A stretch of DNA of 47,428 nucleotides. Source: Candidatus Omnitrophota bacterium (GTDB taxonomy: Bacteria; Omnitrophota; Gorgyraeia; Aquiviventales; Aquiviventaceae). Location of the stretch: contig JACPTX010000016.1 in NCBI GenBank assembly GCA_016192545.1, positions 1 through 47,428 of the forward strand, written 5' to 3'. The translations under genes were made by a program, and so were the position numbers. The notes under the pieces were generated by a model, which was not told where the DNA came from, searched no databases, and was given only the letters and a program-made list of their open reading frames with translations. Shown piece after piece: positions 1 through 8,726 of the stretch; positions within the stretch are counted from its first letter, which is position 1, and every line of letters starts with the position of its first letter.

Positions 1-40
1 GGTGTTATACTACCGGCAACCTTCCGACGGTGCATCACGC

Positions 41-796
41 ATGGCTGGGCATTCCAAGTGGGCGGGCATCAAGCATAAGAAGGCGGTGGTCGATGCCCAG
101 AAAGGCAAAGCCTTCAGCAAGGCCGCCCGCGAGATGATGGCGGCCGCCAAGCTGGGCGGCGGCAACCCGGACGCCAACCCCCGGCTTCGCCTGGCGATGG
201 CCAAGGCCCGCGAAGTCAACATGCCCAAGGACAAGATCGAGCAGGCCATCAAGAAGGGCACCGGCGAGCTGCCCGGCGTCATGTACGAGGAGATGGTCAT
301 CGAGGGGTATGGACCGGGCGGCGTGGCGATTCTGGTGCAGGCGCTGAGCGATAACAAGAACCGCACGACCTCGGAGCTGCGCAACATCTTCGACAAGCAC
401 AGCGGCAACGTCGCCGGGGCCGGCAGCGTCTCGTGGCAGTTCCAGAAGAAGGGCGTCATCATCGTGAGCGCGAAGCTCATCGATGAGGACCGCCTCATGA
501 ACCTCGTCCTGGACGCCGGCGCCGAGGATCTCAAGCTGGACGGCGACACGTACACCGTCACAGCCTCGCCGCAGGACCTGGAGCACGTCAAGCAGGCGCT
601 GTCCTCCAGGAATCTGTCGTGGGAATCGGCTGAGCTGATGCTGGTGGCGTCGTCCTCCGTGCGGGTGGACAACCCGTCGCAGGCCAGGCAGCTGCTGGGC
701 CTGCTGGACGCGCTCGAAGACCACGACGACACCCAGCACGTCTTTGCGAATTTCGACATCCCCGACGCGATTCTCGCGGAGCATACGACAGCGTGA
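41..796 (+). CDS. yebC: YebC/PmpR-family translation/transcription factor
   Basis: The protein is 251 aa, the usual YebC length. It begins MAGHSKWAGIKHKK, the family's signature N-terminus, so the ATG at 41 is chosen over upstream in-frame codons. The GAGSVSWQF block and acidic C-terminal half also fit. Family members were first described as regulators of quorum sensing or of ruvC; recent work links them to relief of ribosome stalling. It heads a run leading into ruvCAB, an order common across bacteria. The gene is intact, and which of these functions applies here cannot be read from sequence. Confidence 0.95.
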   Translation: MAGHSKWAGIKHKKAVVDAQKGKAFSKAAREMMAAAKLGGGNPDANPRLRLAMAKAREVNMPKDKIEQAIKKGTGELPGVMYEEMVIEGYGPGGVAILVQALSDNKNRTTSELRNIFDKHSGNVAGAGSVSWQFQKKGVIIVSAKLIDEDRLMNLVLDAGAEDLKLDGDTYTVTASPQDLEHVKQALSSRNLSWESAELMLVASSSVRVDNPSQARQLLGLLDALEDHDDTQHVFANFDIPDAILAEHTTA

Positions 797-812
797 CATC
801 CGCGATGACCCG

Positions 813-870
813 TTCGACGCGGCCTTCGGCCTTGCTCAGGGTCATGGTGAGCGAGCGAGAGCGAGTCGAA
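813..870. repeat. Imperfect palindrome between yebC and ruvC
   Basis: TTCGAC/GTCGAA (813-818, 865-870) and GCTCA/TGAGC (834-838, 848-852) form an imperfect stem. An overlapping arm CATGGT/ACCATG (843-848, 870-875) places the ruvC start codon in a stem. The right half, GAGCGAGCGAGAGCGAGTCG, resembles the repeat found inside pgeF near 26670. It lies exactly in the yebC-ruvC gap and has no visible ORF. Confidence 0.7.
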
Positions 871-872
871 CC

Positions 873-1460
873 ATGAGAATCCTGGGCATCGACCCCGGCC
901 TGAACACCACCGGCTACGGGGTGATCGCCAGCGAGCCCGACCGCCTGCGGCTGGTGGCGGCCGGCACCGTCTGTCCTTCTGCTGCTCATCCCCTGTCCAC
1001 GCGGCTGGGGCGCCTGTATGACGGCGTGAATCACGTCATCGGCACCCAGCATCCGACGCTGGTGGTCCTCGAGGCGCTCTACACCCACCATCACTACCTG
1101 ACCACGGCCGCGCTCATGGCCCACGCGCGCGGCGTCATCTGTCTGCTCAGCGCGCAGCATCACCTGCCGCTCGTCGAGTATCTCCCGACCCGCATCAAGA
1201 AGGCCTTGACCGGCTACGGGTCCGCCTCCAAGGACCAGGTCTCGCGGGCGGTCGGCCGGTGGCTAGGCGTCGAGACGCAGGCATGGGCCTCCGACGTGAC
1301 CGATGCGCTCGCCCTCGCGATCGCCCATGCGCAGATCAGCCGCACCGACGGCATCCTGGGCGGCGTGACGCGCCGCCGGCGCCGCATCGCGGTGTCTGAC
1401 ACCAGGCGCACGATTTCTCCATTGTTACGCTTGGTGTCTGACACCGAGACTGTCAAATGA
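873..1460 (+). CDS. ruvC: Holliday junction endonuclease RuvC
   Basis: RuvC resolves Holliday junctions together with RuvAB. The 195-aa protein starts MRILGIDPGLNTTGYG, whose Asp in GIDPG is the first catalytic acid; VLEAL (second acid) and the SDVTDALALAIAH block (last acids) follow. The start at 873 follows from the family N-terminus; no good ribosome-binding site is visible and the ATG lies at the edge of a palindrome. The last roughly 25 residues, after RRRRR, are not typical of RuvC and are encoded by two copies of a GGTGTCTGACACC palindrome. The stop overlaps the ruvA start (ATGA). Confidence 0.95.
   Translation: MRILGIDPGLNTTGYGVIASEPDRLRLVAAGTVCPSAAHPLSTRLGRLYDGVNHVIGTQHPTLVVLEALYTHHHYLTTAALMAHARGVICLLSAQHHLPLVEYLPTRIKKALTGYGSASKDQVSRAVGRWLGVETQAWASDVTDALALAIAHAQISRTDGILGGVTRRRRRIAVSDTRRTISPLLRLVSDTETVK
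1391..1445. repeat. Paired GGTGTCTGACACC palindromes in ruvC 3' end
   Basis: The 13-bp palindrome GGTGTCTGACACC occurs at 1391-1403 and 1433-1445, 29 bp apart. Both copies are inside the ruvC reading frame and add a short non-family tail. The motif has the same form as GGGGTCAGACCCC repeats near 22960, 24475 and 25428. Confidence 0.85.
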
Positions 1461-2098
1461 TCTGCCGGTTGCGCGGCATCATCCGGGAACAGAACGAGAC
1501 GAGCCTGATCGTCGAGGTGAGCGGGGTGTCGTATCAGGTGTTCGTGCCGCCGTCCATCATGCAGCGGATCGCCGAGAAGACCCTGCCGACCGGGGAAATC
1601 GAGCTGGTCACCTATCACTACCAGCAGCTGGAGGTCGGCAAGGGCTTTCCGGTGCTCATCGGCTTCACCAGCGAGGTGGAGCGGGAATTTTTCGAGCGCT
1701 TCATCACCGTCTCCGGGGTCGGGCCGAAGGCCGCGCTCAAGGCGCTGACGGTCCCGATTCCGGCGATTGCGCGCGCGATCGACGAGGGGGATCTCGCGCT
1801 GCTGAAGTCCCTGCCGGGCATCGGCGACCAGCGCGCGAAAGAGGTCGTCGCCAAGCTGCAGGGCAAGGTCGGGAAGTTCGCGCTGATTCAGGGCAAGGCG
1901 GAGGCGGAGCTGCCCGTCAGCGAGGCCCGGCAGGGGCTTGAGGAAGAGGCCATCGCGGTGCTCCTGCAGCTGGAATACAAGCGGCAGGAAGCCAAGGAGA
2001 TGGTCAAGGCGGCGCTGTCCAGGAACCCGAAGCTCAAGACGGTTGAGGAGCTGCTGAACGAAGTGTATCACCAGCGCATGCAGGAGCAACCCGCATGA
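1457..2098 (+). CDS. ruvA: Holliday junction branch migration protein RuvA
   Basis: RuvA binds four-way junctions as a tetramer and loads the RuvB motor. This 213-aa protein begins [11 protein letters not shown] with the OB-fold domain. It carries the helix-hairpin-helix segments [13 protein letters not shown] and [13 protein letters not shown] at about residues 90-130, then a C-terminal RuvB-contact domain. Length is normal (about 200 aa). It overlaps ruvC and ruvB by four bases each (ATGA), so the three genes are probably translationally coupled. Confidence 0.96.
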   Translation: MICRLRGIIREQNETSLIVEVSGVSYQVFVPPSIMQRIAEKTLPTGEIELVTYHYQQLEVGKGFPVLIGFTSEVEREFFERFITVSGVGPKAALKALTVPIPAIARAIDEGDLALLKSLPGIGDQRAKEVVAKLQGKVGKFALIQGKAEAELPVSEARQGLEEEAIAVLLQLEYKRQEAKEMVKAALSRNPKLKTVEELLNEVYHQRMQEQPA

Positions 2099-3147
2099 CC
2101 GCCAAAAAAATTCTCCCCGAGCAGGCGCCGGCCGTCGTCCGTGAGGTCGCGGTCCGGGAAACCGACGAGGATCAAATTCTCAACCTCAGCCTGCGCCCCA
2201 AGCGCTTTGAGGAGTTCGTGGGGCAGCCGGCGGTGGTGGAGAATCTGCGGGTGGCGATCCAGGCCGCCAAGCGGCGCGGGGAGCCGCTGGAGCACATCCT
2301 GCTGGCCGGTCCGCCTGGATTGGGCAAGACCAGCATGGCGCACATCATCGCGCAGGAGATGGGGGCCAAAATCACCGCGACCAGCGGCCCGGCCATCGAG
2401 CGCGCCGGGGACCTCATCGGCGTGCTGACCAACCTGGGCCGCGGCGACGTCCTGTTCATCGACGAGGTCCACCGGCTCTCCAAGGTGGTCGAGGAGTTCC
2501 TGTATCCCGCGATGGAGAACTACGAAATCGACTTCGTCGTCGACAAAGGGCCCTACGCCAAGACGATCAAATTCCGCCTGAAGCGCTTCACGCTCATCGG
2601 CGCGACGACCCGCGCCGGCCTGCTGTCGAACCCGTTGCGCAGCCGGTTCGGCATGGTGTACCATCTGGAATTTTACCAGCCCACGGAGCTGGAGGAGATC
2701 GTGCGGCGCTCGGCCAAGATCCTCGGCATCGAGGTCAAGCCGGAGGCGTGCGCCGAAATCGCCCGGCGCTCGCGAGGGACCCCGCGGGTCGCCAACCGCC
2801 TGCTGCGCCGCGTGCGGGACTACGTGCAGGTGAAAGGCCAGGGCCCCATCACCACGGCGGTGGCCGAGGCGGCGCTGGCCGCGCAGGGCGTGGACGGCTT
2901 CGGGCTGGATCCGATTGACCGCAAGGTGCTGAAGACCATCATGGAGTTCTACGGCGGCGGGCCGGTCGGGATCGAGGCGCTGGCGGCGGTGCTGAATGAG
3001 GAGCGCGACACGATCGTGGACATCGTGGAGCCGTATCTGCTCTCCGCCGGGCTGTTGAAGCGGACCGCGCGGGGCAGGAAACTGACCCGCCTGGCGTATC
3101 AGCACCTGGCCGCCCTGAAGAACGAGCCGCTGGAGTTGTTCGCCTGA
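2095..3147 (+). CDS. ruvB: Holliday junction branch migration ATPase RuvB
   Basis: RuvB is the hexameric AAA+ motor that drives branch migration with RuvA. The 350-aa protein has Walker [10 protein letters not shown], Walker B FIDEVHR and a sensor/arginine-finger stretch [17 protein letters not shown]. The C-terminal winged helix contains [11 protein letters not shown]. It starts in an ATGA overlap with ruvA. All key motifs are present and nothing is unusual. Confidence 0.97.
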   Translation: MTAKKILPEQAPAVVREVAVRETDEDQILNLSLRPKRFEEFVGQPAVVENLRVAIQAAKRRGEPLEHILLAGPPGLGKTSMAHIIAQEMGAKITATSGPAIERAGDLIGVLTNLGRGDVLFIDEVHRLSKVVEEFLYPAMENYEIDFVVDKGPYAKTIKFRLKRFTLIGATTRAGLLSNPLRSRFGMVYHLEFYQPTELEEIVRRSAKILGIEVKPEACAEIARRSRGTPRVANRLLRRVRDYVQVKGQGPITTAVAEAALAAQGVDGFGLDPIDRKVLKTIMEFYGGGPVGIEALAAVLNEERDTIVDIVEPYLLSAGLLKRTARGRKLTRLAYQHLAALKNEPLELFA

Positions 3148-3155
3148 AACAGACC

Positions 3156-4367
3156 GTGCGATTCCTCGGTGTGCTCGTCGCGTGTGCCTGGTCCCATGCG
3201 CCTGTCGCCGCGGAGCCGGCGCTTGAGCCGGCCTGGATCCGGGTCGCGGTGGTCCAGAACCAGCCGGAAATCGACCTCGCGGTGCACGGCGCCTTCCGCA
3301 TCACGGCGTTGATGGACAACGACGCCCTCCGGGAAGGCTCGCGCCTTCAGAAAACCGCCATCCGCGCCGACCGGCAGGGCATCCTCGTCGGGAAGCAGCT
3401 CCTGCCGCTGGGCGGGGTGCGCGTGGAGCCGGCCCGCGACGCGACCATCGACCTGAACGGCCGGCGCCTGCGCGGCACGCTCGACATCCTCAAGCAGGCC
3501 GACCAGACGCTCCTGGTCATCAATCACGTCGAATTGGAAGATTACCTGCGGGGCGTGTTGAGCCGGGAGGTCCCGTTCTACTGGCCCGCGGAAGCCCTGC
3601 AGGCGCTGGCTATCGCCGCGCGCACCTACGCGCTCTTTCAGCGCCTGACCAACGCCGCCGTGGACTACGACGTGACCGGCGACATGTTGTCGCAGGTCTA
3701 CGGCGGCAAGTCCGCGGAACGCGGCTCAACGACGCGGGCGGTCCGCCGCACCGAAGGGCTGGTGCTGGTGTTCGACGGCCGAGTGTTCCCCACTTTTTAT
3801 CATTCGACCTGCGGCGGGCTGACTGAGGACGCGGCGGTCATGGGACCGTTCAATCTTGCGCCCCTGAAGGGCGGAGCCGCCTGCTCCTTCTGCGTGGCAT
3901 CGCCCTTCTACCGCTGGCAGCGGACGCTCTCGAACGAGGATGCGGCATGGGCCGTCAAGCAGAGCGGACGCGGCTCGGTCTGGCCGGTCGAGGATCTTCG
4001 GGTGGCGTCCTATTCGCCGACCGGGCGCGTGGAAAAGGTTCGCATCCGCGGCGGGGGCCGTTCGCTCGACCTGAGCGGCTACGAATTCCGGCAGCTCCTG
4101 GGGTTTGAACGCATCCGCTCCACCGCGTTTGCGGTCATTCGAGACGGCGGGCAGTTCATCCTGCAGGGAAGGGGCTGGGGCCACGGCGTCGGGCTCTGTC
4201 AGTGGGGAACCGCGGAGCTGGCCCGCCGCGGCCTGTCCGCGCGGGAAATCCTGGCCTATTACTACCCCGGCGCCACCCTGGTTCGGATCGGCGAGATCCC
4301 GTTGCAGGCGATTCCAGCGCGAGAAACACGCAAGACCAAACCGGCTCAACCAACGAGGAGGCCTTAG
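3156..4367 (+). CDS. SpoIID/LytB-domain cell-wall protein
   Basis: The 403-aa protein has an N-terminal signal peptide (MRFLGVLVACAWSHAPVAA) from a GTG start 9 bases after ruvB. The SpoIID domain is marked by SREVPFYWPAEALQALAIAA and, near the C-terminus, GRGWGHGVGLCQWG. Characterised SpoIID enzymes are lytic transglycosylases acting on denuded glycan strands. Homologues in non-sporulating bacteria usually act in envelope remodelling. A Pro/Thr-rich tail follows the domain. Placement between ruvB and yajC suggests housekeeping; the exact substrate is unknown. Confidence 0.88.
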   Translation: MRFLGVLVACAWSHAPVAAEPALEPAWIRVAVVQNQPEIDLAVHGAFRITALMDNDALREGSRLQKTAIRADRQGILVGKQLLPLGGVRVEPARDATIDLNGRRLRGTLDILKQADQTLLVINHVELEDYLRGVLSREVPFYWPAEALQALAIAARTYALFQRLTNAAVDYDVTGDMLSQVYGGKSAERGSTTRAVRRTEGLVLVFDGRVFPTFYHSTCGGLTEDAAVMGPFNLAPLKGGAACSFCVASPFYRWQRTLSNEDAAWAVKQSGRGSVWPVEDLRVASYSPTGRVEKVRIRGGGRSLDLSGYEFRQLLGFERIRSTAFAVIRDGGQFILQGRGWGHGVGLCQWGTAELARRGLSAREILAYYYPGATLVRIGEIPLQAIPARETRKTKPAQPTRRP

Positions 4368-4369
4368 AC

Positions 4370-4666
4370 ATGCCGCCATCCGCTGCACCCGGTCCCATGG
4401 CGATGCTGTTTCCGTTCGTCATGATGTTCGCGATCTTCTACCTGCTGGTATTCCGCCCGCAGGCCAAGGTCCGCAAGGCCCACGAGCAGATGCTCAAAAA
4501 TCTCAAGAAGCACGATGAGGTGGTCACGGGCGGCGGGATCTTCGGCACCGTCGTGAACATCAAGGAGCAGAGCGTGACGTTGCGGGTGGATGAGAACGTG
4601 CGCCTCGAGGTCGAGAAGAGCGCGATCACGCGCCTGGTGAAGGCCAGCCAAGGGGGTGCGGCGTGA
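4370..4666 (+). CDS. yajC: Preprotein translocase subunit YajC
   Basis: This small (98 aa) inner-membrane protein of the SecDF-YajC complex has one N-terminal membrane segment (AMLFPFVMMFAIFYLLVF), then the family signature RPQ and a soluble domain. A strong ribosome-binding site (CGAGGAGG) precedes the ATG. It lies directly upstream of secDF, separated only by the inverted-repeat element at 4666-4795. Confidence 0.95.
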   Translation: MPPSAAPGPMAMLFPFVMMFAIFYLLVFRPQAKVRKAHEQMLKNLKKHDEVVTGGGIFGTVVNIKEQSVTLRVDENVRLEVEKSAITRLVKASQGGAA

Positions 4667-4795
4667 TCCCACGCCCTGCGGCAGGCTGTCACCGACAGCC
4701 CCTGCAACTTGCGCGCATGACACCTATGGTTCCTACAGACAGGCATGGTCGTTGCAGTGCCACGCCAAAGGCGTGGCAGCCGCAGGGCGTGGGAT
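4666..4795. repeat. Outer-stem/two-hairpin intergenic element, copy A
   Basis: The 17-bp arms ATCCCACGCCCTGCGGC (4666-4682) and their exact inverse (4779-4795) enclose two hairpins. The first is GGCTGTC-ACC-GACAGCC (4684-4700); the second is TGCCACGCC-AAA-GGCGTGGCA (4758-4778), directly against the right arm. A further CTGCAAC/GTTGCAG pair (4702-4708, 4751-4757) closes the middle. The element fills the gap between the yajC stop and the secDF start. Its outer arm nearly matches the element at 32485-32596. Whether it acts as RNA or is a MITE/REP-like DNA element cannot be told here. Confidence 0.88.
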
Positions 4796-4796
4796 G

Positions 4797-6992
4797 ATGC
4801 CGGCCAGCATGAAGTGGCGGCTGCCGCTGGTCCTGGCGGCGATCGCCCTGTCCGCGTGGTACGCGTTTCCGCTCTCGACGCGCATCAGCCTCGGGCTCGA
4901 CCTGCAGGGCGGGATGCACCTGATCCTCAAGGTGGACACGGCCAAGATCCCGCCGGAGGCGAAGGGGCGCGACGTGACCGCCATCGCCCTGGAGGTCATC
5001 CGCAACCGGATCGACCAGTTCGGCGTGCGCGAGCCGCTCATCCAGCGGCAGGGCACCGACCACATCCTCGTGCAGCTGCCGGGCGTCACCGACCGCGACC
5101 GGGCGCTGAAGCTGATCGGCCGCACCGCCCTGCTGGAGTTCAAACTCGCGTCGGACAATCAGCGCCTGCTGGAGCGGGCGCTGAAAGGCGACGTCCCCGC
5201 GGGCCACGAGCTGGCGGAGGAAATCGACGGGACCCCGCTGCTGCTGGAAATAGAGGGCTCGCTGACCGGCGCGATTCTGTCGGACGCGTATGTGGACGCG
5301 GGCGAGTTCGGCTTGCCGGAGGTCAGCTTCCAGCTCAACAAGGACGGGGCAAGGGACTTCGCCCGGATGACCGGCGCGCACATCAACCGCCGGCTGGCCA
5401 TCGTGCTCGATGGAAAAGTGCAGTCGGCCCCGGTCATCCAGAGCCGGATTTCGGATGCCGGGCGCATCACCGGGCGGTTCACCAGGGAAGAAGCGCACGA
5501 CCTGGCGATCGTCCTGCGGGCCGGCGCCTTGCCCGCGCCCATCGTCGTCGAGGAGGAGCGCACCGTCGGCCCGACGCTCGGAAAGGATTCCATCCGCGCG
5601 GGGCTGCTGGCGACGGCGGTGGGCGGCCTGCTGGTCGTCGCCTTCATGGTGGGTTACTACTGGCTCGCCGGGATCGTGGCGATCATCGCGCTGACCTTGA
5701 ATCTCCTCATCATCCTCGGCTCGCTGGGCTACCTGCAGGCGACGCTCACCCTGCCCGGCATCGCCGGCATGATCCTCACGCTCGGGATGGCCGTGGATGC
5801 CAACGTCCTCATCTATGAGCGCATCCGAGAAGAGCTGAAGGGCGGGCGTCCGCTCAGTCTGGCGATTGACGCGGGATACGGGAAGGCGCTCTCCGCCATT
5901 GTGGATTCCAACGTGACGACGATCATCGCCGCCGTGTTCCTGTACTGGTTCGGGACCGGGCCGATCCGGGGGTTTGCGACGACGCTGACCGCCGGCATCC
6001 TGGCCAGCATGTTCACGGCGATCTTCGTCACGCGGGTCGTCTTCGACGTGCTGTTGTCCACCGGGCGGCTGAAGGCGCTGCGGATGGCGCATCTGATCCG
6101 GGAAACGAAGCTGGATTTCATCGGCAAACGCCGGCTCTGTTACGTCGCGTCCACCCTGGTGATCGCGGTCGGGGCGGCGGCGTTCATCCAGCGGGGGACA
6201 CAGCGCTATGGGATTGATTTCACCGGCGGGCTGCTGCAGGAATACCGGCTCGCCGAGCCGGTCGCCGCGGATACCCTGCGCGCCACGCTCGGCAAGGTGG
6301 GGTTGGGGGATGCGGTGATTCAGGAGTTCGGCTCGCCGACCGAATGGCTCATCCGCACGCCGGATGACGCCGAGGCGGAGATTGAGCGCACCATGGCGCT
6401 GACGCGGGAGGCCCTCTACGCGGATTTCGGCCGGGAGGCTACGCCGGAGCTGGCGCGCGTCGAGCGCGTGGGACCGACCGTCGGGTCCATCCTGCGGCAG
6501 AAAGCGTGGATGGCCATCGCCTGGTCCATGCTCGGCATCTTGCTCTACGTCGCCTTCAGGTTCCGGCACTTCGACTTCGGGCTGGCCGGCGTCATCGCGC
6601 TCATCCATGACGTCGTGGTGGCGACGGGCCTGCTGTGCCTGACGGGCCGCTCGATTGACCTGGTCGTCGTCGCCGCGCTCTTGACCATCGCCGGTTTCTC
6701 CGTCAACGACACGATCGTCATCTACGACCGCGTGCGGGAGAACATGCGCCTGGCCCGCAAGGTCGACCTGGCGCAGATCATCAACCTCAGCGTCAACCAG
6801 ACGCTCGGGCGCACGCTGCTGACATCGCTGACCGTGATTTTCGAAGTGCTCGCGCTCTACTTCTTCGGCGGGGAAGTCCTGCACGATTTCGCGTTCTGCC
6901 TCCTGGTCGGGTTCATCTCCGGTGTCTATTCGACGGTGTACATCGCCTCGGCGTTCGTCATCACGTGGAGAAGGCTCTTCAGGCCCGCCTAG
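4797..6992 (+). CDS. secDF: Fused SecD-SecF protein-export membrane protein
   Basis: SecD and SecF are joined in one chain (about 731 aa). The SecD half has an N-terminal membrane segment, LGLDLQGGMHLIL, the periplasmic P1 domain and a 6-TM block with GMAVDANVLIYERIREE. The SecF half begins near RRLCYVASTLVIAVG and carries GIDFTGGLLQEYR and SVNDTIVIYDRVREN. SecDF uses the proton gradient to pull exported proteins to completion. The ATG at 4797 follows the repeat arm; 4794 and 4809 are alternatives and none has a clear Shine-Dalgarno site. Confidence 0.93.
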   Translation: MPASMKWRLPLVLAAIALSAWYAFPLSTRISLGLDLQGGMHLILKVDTAKIPPEAKGRDVTAIALEVIRNRIDQFGVREPLIQRQGTDHILVQLPGVTDRDRALKLIGRTALLEFKLASDNQRLLERALKGDVPAGHELAEEIDGTPLLLEIEGSLTGAILSDAYVDAGEFGLPEVSFQLNKDGARDFARMTGAHINRRLAIVLDGKVQSAPVIQSRISDAGRITGRFTREEAHDLAIVLRAGALPAPIVVEEERTVGPTLGKDSIRAGLLATAVGGLLVVAFMVGYYWLAGIVAIIALTLNLLIILGSLGYLQATLTLPGIAGMILTLGMAVDANVLIYERIREELKGGRPLSLAIDAGYGKALSAIVDSNVTTIIAAVFLYWFGTGPIRGFATTLTAGILASMFTAIFVTRVVFDVLLSTGRLKALRMAHLIRETKLDFIGKRRLCYVASTLVIAVGAAAFIQRGTQRYGIDFTGGLLQEYRLAEPVAADTLRATLGKVGLGDAVIQEFGSPTEWLIRTPDDAEAEIERTMALTREALYADFGREATPELARVERVGPTVGSILRQKAWMAIAWSMLGILLYVAFRFRHFDFGLAGVIALIHDVVVATGLLCLTGRSIDLVVVAALLTIAGFSVNDTIVIYDRVRENMRLARKVDLAQIINLSVNQTLGRTLLTSLTVIFEVLALYFFGGEVLHDFAFCLLVGFISGVYSTVYIASAFVITWRRLFRPA

Positions 6993-8726
6993 ATGCCCTA
7001 CGCGTGGACGGTGCATCCGGCTGATCCGAAACGCGCCGAGGCGCTCGCGCGCCGCGTGGGCGTTGAGCCGCTCATCGGCCAGTTGCTGCTCAACCGGGGC
7101 CTGCGGGATCCTGCCGAGGCCGGGCGGTTCCTGGCCCCCAGCCTGTCAGGGCTTGGCGATCCGCTGGAGCTTCCGGAGATGGGAGAGGCGGTCGCCCGCA
7201 TCCATCGGGCCATCGCCGCGAAGGAGCCCATCCTGGTGTTCGGCGACGCCGATGTCGACGGCATCACCGCCTCGGCCATCGTGTATGAGCTGCTTCGGGC
7301 GCGCGGGGCGAAGGTCCTCACGCGCCTGTCGAACCGGCTGGAAGACGGCTATGGATTGCCCGCCGCGCTGATTCCGCGCATCGTCCGGCTGGGGATCCGG
7401 CTGGTCATCCTGGTGGATTGCGGCACGAACCAGCGGGACGAGATCCGCGCCCTCGCCCGGCAGGGGGTCGACACGGTCGTCCTCGACCACCATGTGCCGT
7501 CGGCCCAGCCGGCGAGGCCCCGCGCGTTGGTCAATCCGCATTGCGCCGATGCGAGCGGGCGGCCTCAGACTGCGTCTGTCGGCACTCCCGTCGCCCACCC
7601 CCGCCGTTTGGCTTCGCCAAACGAAGCCGCGGGGGTACCCGGGCTCGGTCGGGAGCTGTGCAGCGCAGGGTTGGCGTTCAAGCTGGCCCAGGCGATGTGC
7701 GGCGGGGATGCGCCGCGTCTGTCGTCCTGGCTGGAGCTGGCTGCGCTGGGGACGCTGGCTGACTGCGCGCCGTTACTCGGGGACAGCCGCATTCTCGTGG
7801 CCGAAGGGACCGCGCGCATTCTCTCGACGGCGCGTCCGGGCCTGGCGCGCGTGTGCGAGTCCGTGCGGCTGAGCCGTCCGACGCCTGAGCAGGTCCTTCA
7901 GCGCCTGGTGCCCCGCCTCAATGCGCCCGGCCGGCTCGGCAATCCCAGGCCGGTGCTCCGGCTGCTGCTTGAGCGGAACCCCCGCATCGTGGAGCGGCTG
8001 GCTGCCGAGGCGGCGGAGGCGCATCGGCAGACGAAAGCGCTGAGCCGGCGGATGATCGCCGAGGCGCACGAGCAGGTGAACCGGATTCATTTCCGGGATC
8101 AGTGGGTGGTGGTGGTCGGCCGGCGGGGCTGGCATCCGGGACTGGTGGGGCCGATCGCCGCGCAGCTTGCGGACCGGTACGACCGCCCGGCCATCGCGGT
8201 GGCCTTGGATGCGCGCGTCGGGGTGGGCTCGGGCCGCGCCCCCTCGGCCTTCAATCTCCTGGAGGCGTTGCGGGCCTGCGAAGAAATCCTGCTGCGCTAC
8301 GGCGGGCATCCGCAGGCCTGCGGGCTGACCATGCATCCGCAGCACCTGGAGCAGCTCCGCAAGCAGATCAACCGCCATGCGCAAGCATCGATGCCGCGCG
8401 AACGGCTGAACCGGACGCTGCGGATCGACGCCGAGGTGCGGCTGGACGAGCTGACCCCGCCGGTCGTGTCGAGATTGGAAGGTTTCAGGCCGTTCGGCCC
8501 TGGGAGCCCCAGGCCGCTGATGCTCCTGCGGGACGTCGGGCTCGAGACGGTTTCAGCAGCCGTGCGGTTGACGAGCGGGCGGACGGGGATCGCCGTGAAA
8601 GGCCGGCGGGCCGATGTGGAGAGCGGGGGACGGGTGGATGTCGTCGTCAGCGCCAGTTACGGCGACGAGGTGCAGGTGTCCATCTGCGACGTGCGCGCAG
8701 CGAACGCGCCGCGCGTGGCCGTCTAA
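6993..8726 (+). CDS. recJ: Single-stranded-DNA exonuclease RecJ
   Basis: RecJ degrades single-stranded DNA 5' to 3' in recombination and repair. The 577-aa protein shows the DHH-phosphoesterase motifs DADVDGITAS, VDCGTN and LDHHVP, and the DHHA1 motif GGHPQACGLTM with GSGRAPSAFN upstream. It starts at the ATG touching the secDF stop. Between VNPHCAD and GRELCSAGLAFKL the chain has about 30 extra residues (around residues 186-220) compared with the usual short linker. This insert contains the palindrome at 7597-7636 in frame, so the enzyme probably tolerates it as a surface loop. Confidence 0.93.
   Translation: MPYAWTVHPADPKRAEALARRVGVEPLIGQLLLNRGLRDPAEAGRFLAPSLSGLGDPLELPEMGEAVARIHRAIAAKEPILVFGDADVDGITASAIVYELLRARGAKVLTRLSNRLEDGYGLPAALIPRIVRLGIRLVILVDCGTNQRDEIRALARQGVDTVVLDHHVPSAQPARPRALVNPHCADASGRPQTASVGTPVAHPRRLASPNEAAGVPGLGRELCSAGLAFKLAQAMCGGDAPRLSSWLELAALGTLADCAPLLGDSRILVAEGTARILSTARPGLARVCESVRLSRPTPEQVLQRLVPRLNAPGRLGNPRPVLRLLLERNPRIVERLAAEAAEAHRQTKALSRRMIAEAHEQVNRIHFRDQWVVVVGRRGWHPGLVGPIAAQLADRYDRPAIAVALDARVGVGSGRAPSAFNLLEALRACEEILLRYGGHPQACGLTMHPQHLEQLRKQINRHAQASMPRERLNRTLRIDAEVRLDELTPPVVSRLEGFRPFGPGSPRPLMLLRDVGLETVSAAVRLTSGRTGIAVKGRRADVESGGRVDVVVSASYGDEVQVSICDVRAANAPRVAV
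7597..7636. repeat. 40-bp palindrome inserted in frame in recJ
   Basis: The outer arms are ACCCCCGC (7597-7604) and GCGGGGGT (7629-7636). The inner hairpin is GTTTGGC-TTC-GCCAAAC (7606-7622). Its reverse complement aligns without gaps over 40 bases with 20571-20610 in the cobalamin riboswitch, with paired changes that preserve the stems. Confidence 0.88.

Noticed and set aside
2-40. Upstream start for yebC
   Set aside because: The family N-terminus MAGHSKWA begins at 41; upstream residues are not conserved.
4689-7016. Long open frame opposite secDF
   Set aside because: It mirrors a well-supported gene in GC-rich DNA, has low-complexity His/Arg/Gln-rich sequence and no family motifs.
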